Shown: positions 25,642 through 36,999 of the stretch, piece after piece
Layout of the letters: each line of letters opens with the position of its first letter
Numbering within the stretch: position 1 is the first letter of the stretch
From: Dolomedes plantarius
Lineage: Eukaryota > Arthropoda > Arachnida > Araneae > Dolomedidae
Reading direction: 5' to 3'
Length of the DNA stretch: 64,000 bases
Assembly: GCA_907164885.2 (NCBI GenBank)
Contig: OU015503.1
Span: 128,946,118-129,010,117 of the forward strand
Notes under the pieces: generated by a model
What the model was told of the DNA's origin: nothing
Seen by the model: the letters and a program-made list of their open reading frames with translations, nothing else
Databases searched by the model: none
Translations under genes and position numbers: made by a program

Positions 25642-26368
25642 GGGGTCAGGTACCTTTTAAAAGCTAAGAGACTCGACAAAGATAGCCTATTTTAAATTAC
25701 CAGCAGTTATGAAATACTTTTATTCAGGAATTTAAAAGTTTTACTGTGAGTTAAAAACACTTTCTTCTTTATACTAGATATGGCTTTTAATTTTTTCTAG
25801 CTTGAAGATAATTTTTTAAAATTTCAGCCATTGTTTTTTTTTCAGTGTTAGCGCAGACTTGCGTCCGTATATTAATAAATATATATATTTTTTAAATTTT
25901 GAAATTAAGTTGTATAATATATCCTTAAAATGACGAATTTTGAAATCAAAATTCTTAGTTCTTCATAGAAAAAAAAATTAAAAAAATTTTTTTTTTTTTA
26001 ATTTCAGAAATTTTTCTGATAAATTATACTGTAATTCAAATTTTTATGGTAGTAATGACATAATTGTTCGTGATTTTAACAATACATGATTATATTGCCC
26101 GTGTATAAAATTTCATGGTATTCTAGCCAAATGTCCTGGTGATATCATACGCGCAATGACATAACAATGAAAAACAATGGCTAAAATTTTAAACAGTTTT
26201 AAAAATTTCTTTTCAAGCTAAAAAAAATGTGAGAGCTATATTTATTAAGAAGAAAGAGTGTTTTAACGCACAGTAAAATTTTCATATTTGTTAATAAATT
26301 ATTTTAGTAACTACTGATGATTGAAAATAAGTGCCGAGCATCTTGGTCTTTAAAAGGTACCTGACCCC
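25642..26368. mobile_element. piggyBac-type MITE with TTAA flanks, second copy
   Basis: The TIRs GGGGTCAGGTACCTTTTAAA and its inverse are flanked by TTAA at 25638-25641 and 26369-26372. The interior is AT-rich and non-coding. Ends and size resemble 14553-15246 but the TIR sequences differ. Confidence 0.82.
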
Positions 26369-26647
26369 TTAACCCTTTCAGGGGCAACAGTTTGCAAGGT
26401 GCAGATTTCTTATCCGATTTTTTTTTAACCTAAAGAATCTTGAAAATTTTTCCAATTAAGTGTTGCAAAATGTTTCTACTACTTTAAACTGATACCAGAT
26501 GGCAGTACTAACCATTTTCTGCTCATTTAACTGGAATAATTGAATGTAAGTAAAAAAAGAGACTAGATTTAGGCGTCTGCACTGTGCCCTAACAACCCAA
26601 CTTTCAAGAATGGGTGAATAGTGAAGTGAAATGAATCCATTTTGTAC

Positions 26648-26790
26648 CTGAAACGAGTCTTTGTGGTGTGTTTCAGCTTTAACAGAAGCCACAGGTGTAA
26701 TATCCTGTCGCCCAGTCATGATCGATTATTCGTCGTCGAAGGCAACTTGTGTCGAAATTCGATTCGATGGCAATGAACGCTTTTAGATCT
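26648..26790 (-). CDS. Exon 1 (start codon) of the MIF4G-like gene
   Basis: ATG at 26719-26717 starts MTGRQDITPVASVKAETHHK followed by DSFQ, ending at the donor TTTCAG|GTACAA. The 24 codons finish in phase 0, as exon 2 needs. A polypyrimidine tract and AG (CCCTCTTTAG) just above 26790 suggest that the first ~71 bases are 5' UTR spliced from a non-coding exon further right. That exon and the promoter are not identified. The chosen ATG is the only one in frame in this exon. Confidence 0.62.
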
Positions 26791-27137
26791 CTAAAGAGGG
26801 AAAATGATAAATTAAAACACACAAACACATCTACAAACATAAAAATATAGCAGTAGAAACACCCCGTGAAAATTTCAAAATAACTCTCGCAAGTAACAAC
26901 TTGCTATATTATACTTTTTTCTTTCTTCGTTTTCATTCTACCTCAGAGAGAAACATGAAAAATAAACATAGCAATATAGTACATGAAAATCAGTGTATGC
27001 CTAGTAAATATGAAACTCAACGTATTCCTTATTGTGACATTTATAACACCAATAACGGATAGCTTGTGGTCTGCTGCAGACATTTTATTATGGAAGTTTG
27101 AATGAGCACATCTTATGCTGTACACCATTTTCGATTA

Positions 27138-27290
27138 CAGTGGTACCTAGACTTTTTCGAGATTCTCTGGGTAGATTTTTTGCTTCGAGTTACGATATCG
27201 CACCGCTAGTTTGAGCAGCGAATGCCATGTTACGTGCTCATCAAATGAGAACACAAGAAGCATATGATATTTACAACCTTTATGTACAAT
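27138..27290 (+). mobile_element. Left end of a CAGTGGTACCT MITE
   Basis: It starts CAGTGGTACCTAGACTTT and fades near AACACAAGAAGCATATGA. The same end, inverted, lies at 33318-33453. Confidence 0.65.
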
Positions 27291-27748
27291 AATTATACAA
27301 CTGTATACATATTATTCTGAGACTACTATCCAGTCTTAAACCGAGATTTTAACACTAAAAAATTACCACCCGGGGCAGCTTGCTCTGCCCAAACTTGAGT
27401 CGCCCTCTGAAACCGAACAGCGCTCAACCTCTCTCGCAGAGAGATAGCTTCAATTCCCCCCCCCCCTCCCACACACACACACACTGGAACTCCCCATGGG
27501 GGTCTAAGGGATGGGATGACCTTGGTCCTAGGATCGCAAGCTCTCCCCCTTCTGCGGATTCTGAGAAAACGTTCTTCGAATTCTCAGAAAGAATATTCTG
27601 GACATTAAAGCCACAGTGAACGATGCAACAATCGCCCAGCTTCCGTGTCTCACTCGTTCACTTTAAGAGAGTAGCCGGTAATAAAAGCGAAAGTCAGGAA
27701 AGCGGGGCGAAAAGGTCAAAAATCAACGAATAAGATTTAATTTTTCAG
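27291..27748. other. No exon assigned upstream of the plus-strand exons
   Basis: Contains C-rich runs and a (CA)n tract around 27457-27484. An open frame at 27380-27619 has no supporting splice signals. Confidence 0.35.
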
Positions 27749-27791
27749 TTCTCCTCCTCTTCCATCAGCATCTTCAACTCTGATCTCCAAG
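27749..27791 (+). CDS. Penultimate exon of a plus-strand gene (unidentified)
   Basis: The 43-nt block lies between acceptor TTTAATTTTTCAG and donor TCCAAG|GTAAAT. It reads SPPLPSASSTLISK and ends in phase 0, joining the exon at 28330 without a stop. Serine/proline-rich, so probably disordered. The minus strand has no usable splice signals here, which supports the plus-strand reading. Upstream exons were not found. Confidence 0.42.
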
Positions 27792-28329
27792 GTAAATGTC
27801 GTACATTACACTTAATAAAACAAATTTATTGCAGTGCATTCTATTGTATTGCGTTTTTATACAATGTTTGTCGTTTATAAGCACATTTTTCTTATTTAAA
27901 AACATGTAACAAAAAATTGCGGTGTTTTGGGGGAGCCCGGAACCAATGAATGGCATTTCCATTCATTTCAAAGAAGGTTACGAATGATTATGCTACAGAT
28001 ATACACGGATGGAAATTTTAAGTATGGCAAACTTTATACACGTATTCTGTGCACTGCATAAAGTCTGGAACGTAAATACACCTGTAAAGATAAGGCTTCA
28101 GACTTGATACCTGAAGAAATTAATCTCTAAATTACTTTCAGTATTCCCTTCCCTTACAATGGCCTGATAAAACTTGATAAAAATTTTACAACTAGTTAGC
28201 TTCCAATTAAATGTAAAACAATTGCTGAGTAGAGAGAGAAAAAATTGCTACTAACACTTAAGATGTGTTAATAGCAATTAACACATCTTCTGCGTTAACC
28301 GGAACATTGTGATTTTCATCTATTCGCAG

Positions 28330-28650
28330 GCAACTTCTTCAGTCACCCTTTCAAAGAACGGATCTGTTCTTGATTGCCAACCATTGATTAATTCCCCGAC
28401 AGAAAGTGGTCGCAGTGGATTCCAAGTCACTGTGGAGTCACGCAGTGGCGTAGCGAGGGGTGGGCAAGGGGGTCTATCATGCCCCGGGCGCCACTCGCAC
28501 AGGGGCGCCAAATGGTCCTTTTCACTAATTCTATATATCATATTACTATATGTTTTTTGGAAAGGGGGGTGCCAAAAAGGTATCGCTACGTCACTGGAGT
28601 CACGGGTCACAGACATTCCGACCAAGGCTGATCTGCTACCACAGTGCTAA
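28330..28650 (+). CDS. Terminal coding exon with in-frame hAT MITE
   Basis: After acceptor TCTATTCGCAG the frame reads ATSSVTLSKNGSVLDCQPLI, continues to GFQVTVESR, and finishes VTDIPTKADLLPQC at a TAA (28648-28650). A 154-bp hAT element plus its 8-bp duplication lies inside. The 162 extra bases are a multiple of three and contain no stop in this frame, so the exon stays open with 54 added codons. Removing the insert gives a seamless ESR-VTD joint. I do not recognise the protein. The opposite strand is also open here, so strand is not proven. Confidence 0.5.
   Translation, partial: ATSSVTLSKNGSVLDCQPLINSPTESGRSGFQVTVESRSGVARGGQGGLSCPGRHSHRGAKWSFSLILYIILLYVFWKGGCQKGIATSLESRVTDIPTKADLLPQC
28443..28596. 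mobile_element. hAT MITE inside a coding exon
   Basis: The ends CAGTGGCGTAGCGAGG and CGCTACGTCACTG are imperfect inverted repeats. A perfect 8-bp duplication, GAGTCACG, lies at 28435-28442 and 28597-28604. No transposase. Confidence 0.9.
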
Positions 28651-28938
28651 GAGCGCTACATTTAAGATCCATCGTCGCGAGACTATTAGAAATGCCACGA
28701 AAGGGAAGATTTGGGGATTTACATCGATGGAAAATCCCTTCCCTCGCGACCTGCTTATATGACTACCTTAGGAAGCACCTCCACACACTCTCAAACCTCC
28801 CCACTTTGTATGACTACTGCACCAATTGAATTCAGTTACGGCCTGACTGCCGGACGGTCCTTAATATGATTTTTTTTTTTAAATTGAATAACAATAGATT
28901 TGATGCTTGAGTAGTATTCAAAAGTTATACAATGAGAA

Positions 28939-28944
28939 AAATAA
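28939..28944 (+). promoter_or_regulatory. Possible poly(A) signal AATAAA
   Basis: It lies ~290 bases past the stop of the plus-strand terminal exon. In AT-rich DNA such a hexamer is common, so support is weak. Confidence 0.3.
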
Positions 28945-28955
28945 ATATCTATATA

Positions 28956-29060
28956 CTAGATAATACCCGTCAAAACTTGACGTTAAATAATTGAACAGTT
29001 CGAATAAATAAAAAAAAGGTTCATAACCTTGTTAAAATATTAGAAATTTTTACAGAATAT
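28956..29060 (-). mobile_element. Helitron family H5, 3' end
   Basis: On the minus strand it ends with hairpin CGTCAAGTTTTGACG, eight bases, then CTAG followed by T. The hairpin has a six-base-pair stem. The 5' end was not located, so the right border is arbitrary. Confidence 0.6.
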
Positions 29061-29388
29061 TAGCTGTTTTTCTATCCGATGTTGTAAAAATCCGAGTTTA
29101 TAATTTAAAAAAACGTCTTGTTGGAAAAAAAAGCATGCTTACCACTGCTTTTTCAATCCGACTTGCACGATCTAACTAATATGCTATAAATATGCTTATG
29201 TATAAATATATTAAGCAAAAATAAAATATATAAACTAAAGAAAATCAGATTAAAAAATCATACAAATTACTCACGTGCCAAATATTTTTTGCAGTCTATT
29301 TAGGCAGCGCTGCAATCGCGTTTCAGAATTTTTTTATTTTCATGAATTTTAATGATGTATACACGTGCATTAAATAACAATTAACTTA

Positions 29389-29574
29389 GGGCCTGTTCAC
29401 ATAGGAGTCCGTTGCGTTGCGTTAAGGAAAAGATGACGTTGAGACGAAAATAAACCAATCATAGGCGTTAAAAATTTCATTGCTAATCGTTTGGAGGCAT
29501 ATGATTGGTTTATTTTCGTCTCAACGTCATCTTTTCCTTAACGCAACGCAACGGACTCCTATGTGAACAGGCCC
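29389..29574. mobile_element. PIF/Harbinger-type MITE, nearly perfect palindrome
   Basis: The 186-bp element has TIRs starting GGGCCTGTTCACATAGGA that extend almost to the centre, flanked by TTA on both sides. Related copies are at 37000-37774, 42499-43442 and 62550-62735. Confidence 0.88.
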
Positions 29575-29721
29575 TTAACCTACAAATCTGTTGAACAAAC
29601 GATTTTGGTGTTTTTAATTTCTGTTTATTATTGTATTTTTGCACGTGAGATTAATATAGGCTGATATATTTGTGAAGCGTTACTTGACAGAGGCATACAC
29701 AGAACACGGCAACTGTTAGAG

Positions 29722-30531
29722 GAATATATAAAACGCGTAGGTATGCGGCACAAAAATCGACGATATTTCTACACTCCGAATGGCAACGGCTGCAACTGCC
29801 GGATTTGAACATTAGCGGCCGTCTGTAATTTGCAACCGCGTGTGTGTAGTGGCTCGACGATAGCACGTAATTTGGTACAATTCAATTGCTGTATTTTACT
29901 CGTGAATAATTTTAATTTATTCATTTGATATGATTAAGCGGAGATATCTGAATTGTGAACAATAGTACATACAGAGGGTGATGTAATCTACACTATATTT
30001 TAGTACTTGCTGAATTTTTATTCCATTATATAAGTGATGAAATTTTCCCAACAATTTATTATTTGATAAGATAAAGTGGAGATATCTGAATTGTGAACAA
30101 TAGTACGTACAGAGAGTGATGTAATCCACGCTATATTTTGGTACTTGCTGAATTTTTACTCCATTTTTTTTTAAGTGAAAAAATTCCCCAACAATATCTT
30201 ATTTGATATAATGGTAAAATGCAGATATCTTAATTTTGAAAAATTGTACACACAGAGAGGGATGTAATTTTTAAACTCATTGGTGTTTGGTTTCTCTGTT
30301 CTGAAGTCTGGAAATTCACATTTTTTTTAATCCCGATGTTTTAGAATCAGCCTTATAGTGAATTTAGCAATGATTATAAATTTCTTGGCTGAGCTCCCAC
30401 TACCCCTTAACAACATATATTTATGATGACAGGTAAAGGTAACAGTCCTTACATAGGTTACTTTCAGTTGGGTTGTTTTGCAAAAGAAAATATAGAACTA
30501 AAAGCGACCGTGCTGGTCGCGCAGCGGATAG
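29722..30531 (+). mobile_element. Helitron H4, copy 2
   Basis: The 5' part (ATATATAAAACGCGTAGG) matches 4266 onward. The 3' end GCTGGTCGCGCAGCGGATAG, followed by T, matches 58013 with CTAG mutated to ATAG. The helicase motif seen in the other two copies is deleted. Confidence 0.72.
29930..30260. repeat. ~131-bp tandem repeat, three units, inside H4
   Basis: The motif AGATATCTGAATTGTGAACA recurs at ~29941 and ~30071, with a diverged unit at ~30222. Two such units are seen in the inverted copy near 58300-58500. Confidence 0.75.
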
Positions 30532-30912
30532 TAATACAAATAAAACGAGAAAAGAAATAGCATCGAATTTTTGTTATGGATCATATGATTGTTAACAAGT
30601 AATATAAAACAAAAGTCAATTCCTACTTAGGTCAACAAAGTATTTTATTAACGATTGAAATTTTGAAGAAGATATATAAGCCGCCGGAGAGGGAGAGAGC
30701 TTTTCTTTCCGCCTCCGTTCGGTAGATGGCGGCACCATTCTCGAAATTCGATATCAAAACTAAAATTAATTAATTACATTTAATTAATTAATTAATATTT
30801 GAAAAAACTGTATTAACATCAAGTGTCATACACTACAAGTTTTAAAAAAATGTATTTGAACTTGAGTGGATGAATAAAAAGTATTTTATTAACGATTGAA
30901 AATTTGAACAAG

Positions 30913-30951
<39 letters not shown>

Positions 30952-31635
30952 GGGAGAGTATGAACTAATAGTAGGAATTGAAAAACTACGTTAAGGCTGA
31001 AGATATAATTGAAATCTTCTGTTTCACAGTTTGAAAAAGCGGGGAAAAAACTAATTTTCTTCAAAGTTTTCTATAATTTTCCCGATTTTAATTTCTATTA
31101 ACTTTTCAATTAATTTAAAGTTAAGTTGGGGGGGGGGACTGTATTGGGCTGTCCCTGATAGACTGTTAGAATGAAATTCAAACGATAATAGTCGCATTAC
31201 AGAAATCGTAAAATAGCATCCGACAGTTTTAACAAACTGGCAGTTTTATTAAGTCAACCGAGGGTATGAAGGACATTAAACATACACAACCAAGTTTCTC
31301 GACACTACACAAATTGTTCGATATTTGGAATTAATGGAAATGTGAACTCGGCCTCAATTTTTCAAGTTTCATGTGGCTCCGTAGTTCTTAACTCAGATGG
31401 GGGAAAAAAAGAAAGTTGTGGTGATAAAAAAAGTTTGAATATGACTATGAAAATTCGAAATTAAACAAATTTCTTTTGCCTCACACTTACATGAGAAACA
31501 TTCTTGAAAATAAAAATTAACAACAACAAAAAGAGGATGCTGACAAAATACGTGTCCAGTTATAAACAAGGCATTGGTTAGTGAAGATTCCTTCGCAGTT
31601 TCAACGCTCAAAGGAGTATTGAAAGACATGTTGAA
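30532..31635. other. No gene; one spaced direct repeat
   Basis: A ~45-base repeat (AAGTATTTTATTAACGATTG onward) occurs at ~30640 and ~30880. A minus-strand frame at 31629-31393 starts MSFNTPLSVETAKESS but has no recognisable family. Confidence 0.4.
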
Positions 31636-31704
31636 ATGACATCGCTCGCTCTTTTCGACAACGTCCTATCTCAATAATTACAAGATAAAAAGACTTTTTA
31701 TATA

Positions 31705-33158
31705 CAGTGGACGCTCGTTAATTCGAACTCGAAGGTTCTCAGAAAAAAGTTCGAATTATCCGAAGTTCGAATTATCCGATGTTAAGAGAAAATATATAAC
31801 TTTAAATGTGTATCACTGAAGAAGAAACTCTCCTAGTATGTATAACCCCAGAAAATATATTATACTATGTTATCAAAAGTTAAACATATTAAAAAGCAAT
31901 ACAGACTTACATTAATCATAAAATGAAGCAGAAGATATGCAGTATAAAGTAAACTTTTATTAAAAATATGAATTACACTTTGGGGAAAAACTGTAAAATG
32001 GAAGTTTGGTTCTGTTTATGATACCTACATTGTTCAGCCAGTTTCTCGATTTGAAGTAAACATTTCAATTCATTTTCAGAGGAAGGTTCCATCTGAATAA
32101 ATGCTTTCAGAGTTTTAATAGAGTCCATTATGGCTTTGACCATTATGGCCGCATTAGAAATATCTTTCGGCAGGTAAGTAGAGAAAAGCCCTGGCAGTTT
32201 CCTACCGAAATTAGTGCAGACGTCTTCGATTACATCAGAGCTTTGGCCACATACAGTTTGATAAGAAATATTGTGCCTTGACTTAAATCGAGAAAGCCAT
32301 CCGTCACTGCATTTAAAAATCTTCAATACCCATTCGAATTGCCTATTCATCAGCCTTCGTCAGCACTAGGGGTCCATTTATCGGAAAATTTAGAGATCTA
32401 ACATCCTGGAACCATAGCAGTAGAGCTTTTTCTAGAACTTCTTGGGACGCATTTCCCATGCGTTTCCTTCCTCTAGCAAATTTTGATTTTTCCCATGAAT
32501 CTAAAATTGACTCCATGTTTTTCAAATTAGTGGACAAGGCATTTTTTAAAAATTCTATAGTCAGCTTCTAACTTTGTTTTACATTCGCCATTCTCTACTT
32601 TCTTTAAAATTTCTACCCTTGTCTTCAAAGTTAGGGTTTTGTACTTTCCACGTGTAGACATCCTGAATTTTTACACGTTCACACCACACAATGAGGAAGA
32701 AAAACTAAACCACATTAACTTGTCTGCACTGCAGTTATAACTGACGCAGCTCCCTAGAATCTATAGTAAAGACTAGTTTTTCTGAAATTCTAAGAAAATC
32801 GATCCGAATAAAGGAAAATTGCTTTTTCCGTTTAGCACTAATAAGAAGGACAATAGCTACTAACTTTTAGCGGACATGCAATAGTCTAGGAATGCAGGCA
32901 TGGGCCTCTTTACACCGAAAAGAAATTTTGACACAGAAAATAATAAATACAGTGTGTATTTTCTCTATTAAACGAGGAAAAAGAATTTTTTTTTTGTCAA
33001 ATTTTTAGTTCGAATTAACCGAAGTGATAAAAATTTAGTTCGAATTAATGAGATATTTTTAACATTAACTCCAATACAAGTTTTTTTGGGGCCTTTGGAT
33101 TAGTTCGAATTAACCGAAAGTTCGAATTAACCGAGTTCGAATTAACGAGCGTCCACTG
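31705..33158 (-). mobile_element. Tigger-type transposon with internal deletion, inside R1
   Basis: The ends CAGTGGACGCTCGTTAATTC and the inverse are flanked by TA (31703-31704 and 33159-33160). Removing it restores a continuous R1 sequence (TTTTTATA|CCATG), which proves the insertion order. Confidence 0.92.
31973..32661 (-). pseudogene. Tigger transposase, DDE core deleted
   Basis: ATG at 32661 opens MSTRGKYKTLTLKTRVEILK, the N-terminal helix-turn-helix of Tigger proteins. After a stop and frame changes come the CENP-B-type second DNA-binding domain (WFQDVRSLNFPINGP, WLSRFKSRHNI) and then directly the C-terminal tail ending ILQFFPKV. The whole catalytic DDE region between is missing. It may once have bound its ends without cutting. 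Confidence 0.82.
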
Positions 33159-33317
33159 TACCATGTTTTTAAATTTTCTATTGAAAAAAAAAAGAAATGT
33201 AATTTACATGCAGCTTCTTCATGAGTTGCAAACGAATTCGCATCTTCCATAGTTAATTATGGATTTCAAAATTATAAATTATAATCTATAATTTGAAGGG
33301 AAAAAAATCAATATATA

Positions 33318-33453
33318 AATTATATGCTTCTTGTGTTCTTTGATGTGCAAACTAGCTGTGGGGTGTCTGAAGCTTGCTCGTAACCCGAATATTAGCTCGT
33401 AACTCGATGCAAAAAATCTGCCGAGAGAATGCTCGTAAGTCGAGGTACCACTG
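33318..33453 (-). mobile_element. End of the CAGTGGTACCT MITE
   Basis: On the minus strand it starts CAGTGGTACCTCGACTTACG. It matches the end at 27138 over ~140 bases. Confidence 0.7.
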
Positions 33454-35916
33454 TACATTGGGGCAATGAAACGGCTATTACAATCATTAAAACTGGAATT
33501 AAATTTTTTCCTACAACATTCAGGAATCAGTTGCTCTATTTGTTGTCACTCCATCTTCCCGAAGAATGCATTAGTCTGAACACAAACGAAATTATTGCAA
33601 GATAAAAAGAACTTTTTATATACCACGTTTTTAAATTTTCTGTCGAATCACATAAACTTGACAATTCTCTCTTAATTGCACAAACCTTCGCTTAATTATT
33701 CTTTTTCACTTTCTTTTATTTGATTTTCATCACTTTTAGTCGTTTCCACTATCCACAGACTTTATAAACTTTGATTTTTATAATTTTTTACATTTTTCGC
33801 ACAATATTTTTGTAAACAGACTAAATTCACATGTATTCTGCTTTCAAAATCGTCAAACGCCGTTACGCTAAAGTGCAAACATCGAATTCGATCGAAGCGC
33901 CACATTGCCGATTTTTTCGGCTAAAAGTATTAAAAGAATGCATTGTCATCGTGTTCTCAGCTATTCTAAAAGTTTCAAATGTCTAGCTAGTCGGGAAGTT
34001 AGTTAAAAATCGATGGCAAGATTTGTACTTGACAAACACACAAGCAAGAAAGCAAGTTAATAAAAACATGGTAATAATTACAAGGTAAAAAGACTTTTTA
34101 TATACCATGTTTTTAAATTTTCTATTAAAAAAAAAAAGGAAATGTAATTTACATGCAGCTTCTTCATGAGCTGCAAACGAATTGGCATCTTCCATAGTTA
34201 ATTATGGATTTCAAAATTACAAATTATAATCTAAAATTTGAAGGGAAAAAAATCTATGAATTTCGCAGAGAAAATATCTCAGATACCATGCGGGCATAAA
34301 TAAAAATTACTCCATTGTGAGGAAAATGTAATATGCTTGGTTCACTATTACGTTAATAGATGGCGCCTGTAGCGCAGTTACTTTTGGCTCCAGACGCTTT
34401 TTACGTAATGGATTTTAAAATATGGAATAAAGATGGCTAAAAGTATTAAAAGAAGGCATTGTCATCGTGTTCTGAGCTATTCTAAAAGTTTCAAATGTCT
34501 AGCCAGTCGGGAAGTTAGTTAAAAATCGATTGCAAGATTTGTACCAGACAAACACACACACAAACAAGAAAGCAAGTTAATAAAAACATGGTAAAAATCG
34601 GCGATTTTCAGCTATGCCGGATTTCAGAATGCCCCGAAAGAGCAATATATTTATCCCTGCAAGATCGTCGTATCTCTCCGCTCAATATTGGGAAGAAATA
34701 TTTCCGCAGAATTAATACTTATTTTAATTACATTTTATTCTACATTTAAACTTTAAAAATCACTCTCCTGAAAAATCACGTTTTTTTTTAGATAGGACGT
34801 TGTCGAAAGGAGCGAGCGACATGACACCAATTCAATGTTTTCGATTTCGGTTTAAATGACGTCACTGCACACGGTTGCGGTTAAACACATTTGATAGAGT
34901 GTCTGAAACAGGCGGCTATACCTTGCGAATCCGGATTTGTCTGCTTGAACGTGATTGGATGTTCTCATCGTGTGATTTGCTGACGTTTCGGCGCATGCTT
35001 CTGTTTTCGTGCCCTAATGTTCTCATCAGATTACGTGTTCACATGGTATCGTAAACGCTAAGAAACCCGAATGATTTTTAAAAGATTAATTAAGCATCAT
35101 CAAAGTAAATAGTTACTGCAAATGGACATTTTTAACATTTATGGTTTTTTTCAACTGTTGTCTTCAAATACATTTACGATTAGAATTATGGTAATTTTAA
35201 AAGTATATTAATTTAATTTTAAATAACTAATTATGATGTTTGCAATAGCTAATTTTTAAATAATTATGCAATAATTTGATTGTTGGGTTATTTCCGTAAA
35301 AGTTATCAATGGATAATGAAGAGATAATGGGAAGGAAAACACTCGTTAGAAAGTTATATATTCTTTCAATGAAAATCAAAATGTGAGCCAAAAAAAAAAA
35401 AGGTAAATAAAGTAAATTACAAGTGAAAAAAATTCAATTACCTAACAAATGCACTGTTATAAAAACTTTTATTTATGGAAATCTAGGCAACGAGATTTTT
35501 TGAAATGTTTTAGGGGGGGGGGGGGGTCGTACCCCCAAAACCCTCCACTTGGCTACGCCACTGCTTAAAATCATGCAATACTTCGTATATTTAAAAATAT
35601 TTCTTCATTTAGAATATAAGTTGATTGATCGTAAGTTGATTGATCATAATTAAAATCGTAAAATCTATTTGAGGACAACAGTCGAAGAAATCATAATTGT
35701 TAAAAATGTCTCTTTTAAGTAAGTATTTACTTTGATGATGCTTAATTAATCTTTTAAAAATTATTCGGGTTTCTAAGCGTTTACAATACCATGTGATCAT
35801 GTAATCTGATGAGAACATTAGGGCACGAAAACAGACACATGCGCCGAAACGTCAGCAAATCACATGATGAGAACATCCAATCACGTTCAAGCTTTCAAAT
35901 GCCGATTCGCGAGGTT

Positions 35917-36825
35917 CAGTCGAACCCCGTTATAACGAACTTCAAGGGACCAAAGGTTCTGTTCGCTATATCCGAACCATTAAGAAAAATGTCAGAGTTC
36001 ACAAAATGTATAACTCATTAGTTGTTATGTATATTCAATAATGATGTATTAAAAGAATGATAAAATCTCTTAATGATCACTAATGAATTAAATCTACTAA
36101 AATCGATTACATTAAACTGACACAATACTAATTAAATTAACTAAAAATGGAAATAAATTGATTTTGCTTTTAATAGTTGCTCACTGTTTCGATACAGAAA
36201 TAATCGGCAATCTTCCGCTGACGTGATGCCGATTTCAAAAGCATTCTATGAATTTCTTCATCCAATGCATCCAATGACTCCAACACTCTTTGTTCCACTG
36301 TTTGTGTCGACAAAAACTTATTAATGACATGCATCGCTTCTGTAGCATTTGAGATGGTGGAGATTTCCTCATTTATGTGCTACTCTTCATCGGCATCGGA
36401 TGCAGAGTCTCCGATTTCAGAATGATTCATTTTAATTTCTTCATCGGTCGGATTTTCACGTGTACTGACTTCATCACATGTTTCGAACAACTGCATGTCT
36501 GGGAATGATGAAATTTTGTGCTTTTCTATCCACATCCCGCGATTGGTAAATCTTCATCATCATCTTCTTCTTCTTCAACATTCTTTGCTTCTTCACCATT
36601 CGTTTTATCTTCAAGATTTAAAAAAGTTTAAAAATTAAAAAAAAAAAAAGTCAGTAGTCGACTGAAAAAAAATGTTCGTTATAGCCGATTCTTAAGATTT
36701 CGGAAGTTCGCTATAAAACGATAAATGAGTATTAAATACAATAGGAAAACGGCGGGACCAAAATTTTCGCTCGTTATATCCGGAAGTTCGTTATATACCG
36801 GGTTCGCTATAACGGGGTTCGACTG
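35917..36825 (-). mobile_element. Tigger-type element nested in the long-TIR element
   Basis: The TIRs CAGTCGAACCCCGTTATAAC and GTTATAACGGGG-TTCGACTG share ends with 47747-48063. It interrupts the right arm between GCGAGGT and TATAGCCG. Confidence 0.85.
36170..36540 (-). pseudogene. Tigger transposase C-terminal remnant
   Basis: The minus strand reads an acidic stretch (SASDADEE), one stop, then EEISTISNATEAMHVINKFL and RKIADYFCIETVSNY ending in TAA at 36172-36170. RKIADYF fits the terminal QRKITDFF-like motif of Tigger proteins. DNA-binding and DDE parts are missing. Confidence 0.65.
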
Positions 36826-36999
36826 TATAGCCGCCTGTGAACTACACATACAAGCACGGGGCGCCACAGTCATGAGGTCAAGAACAAACAAAAACTCACG
36901 CTCATTATCTTATGTTTCAAATTCAACAGTTCTTTGGAATTACAATTTTAGTATATTTCATATTAGCTACTATGCAGTTTCAATTTTTCGTTAACGCTA

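Larger units (their letters stand above)
31670..34595 (+). repeat. Tandem array of three R1 copies
   Basis: Copy 4 is 31670-31704 plus 33159-33300, split by a Tigger element. Copy 5 is 33584-34069, with a different centre. Copy 6 is 34072-34595. The joint between copies 5 and 6 reads ACATGGTAATAATTACAAGG, that is 3' end directly to 5' end. Confidence 0.8.
34909..36837. mobile_element. Long-TIR DNA element of unknown superfamily
   Basis: It starts CAGGCGGCTATACC and ends with the inverse. Arms of ~205 bases (34909-35115 and 35715-36837, the latter interrupted) match closely. No clear target duplication is seen: the flanks are GTCTGAAA and TGAACTAC. No transposase is recognised. A Tigger element sits inside the right arm. 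Confidence 0.72.

Noticed and set aside
28320..28625. Minus-strand open frame over the hAT-containing exon
   Set aside because: It is open, but its splice signals are weaker than those of the plus strand, where two exons join in phase. Not excluded, only less likely.
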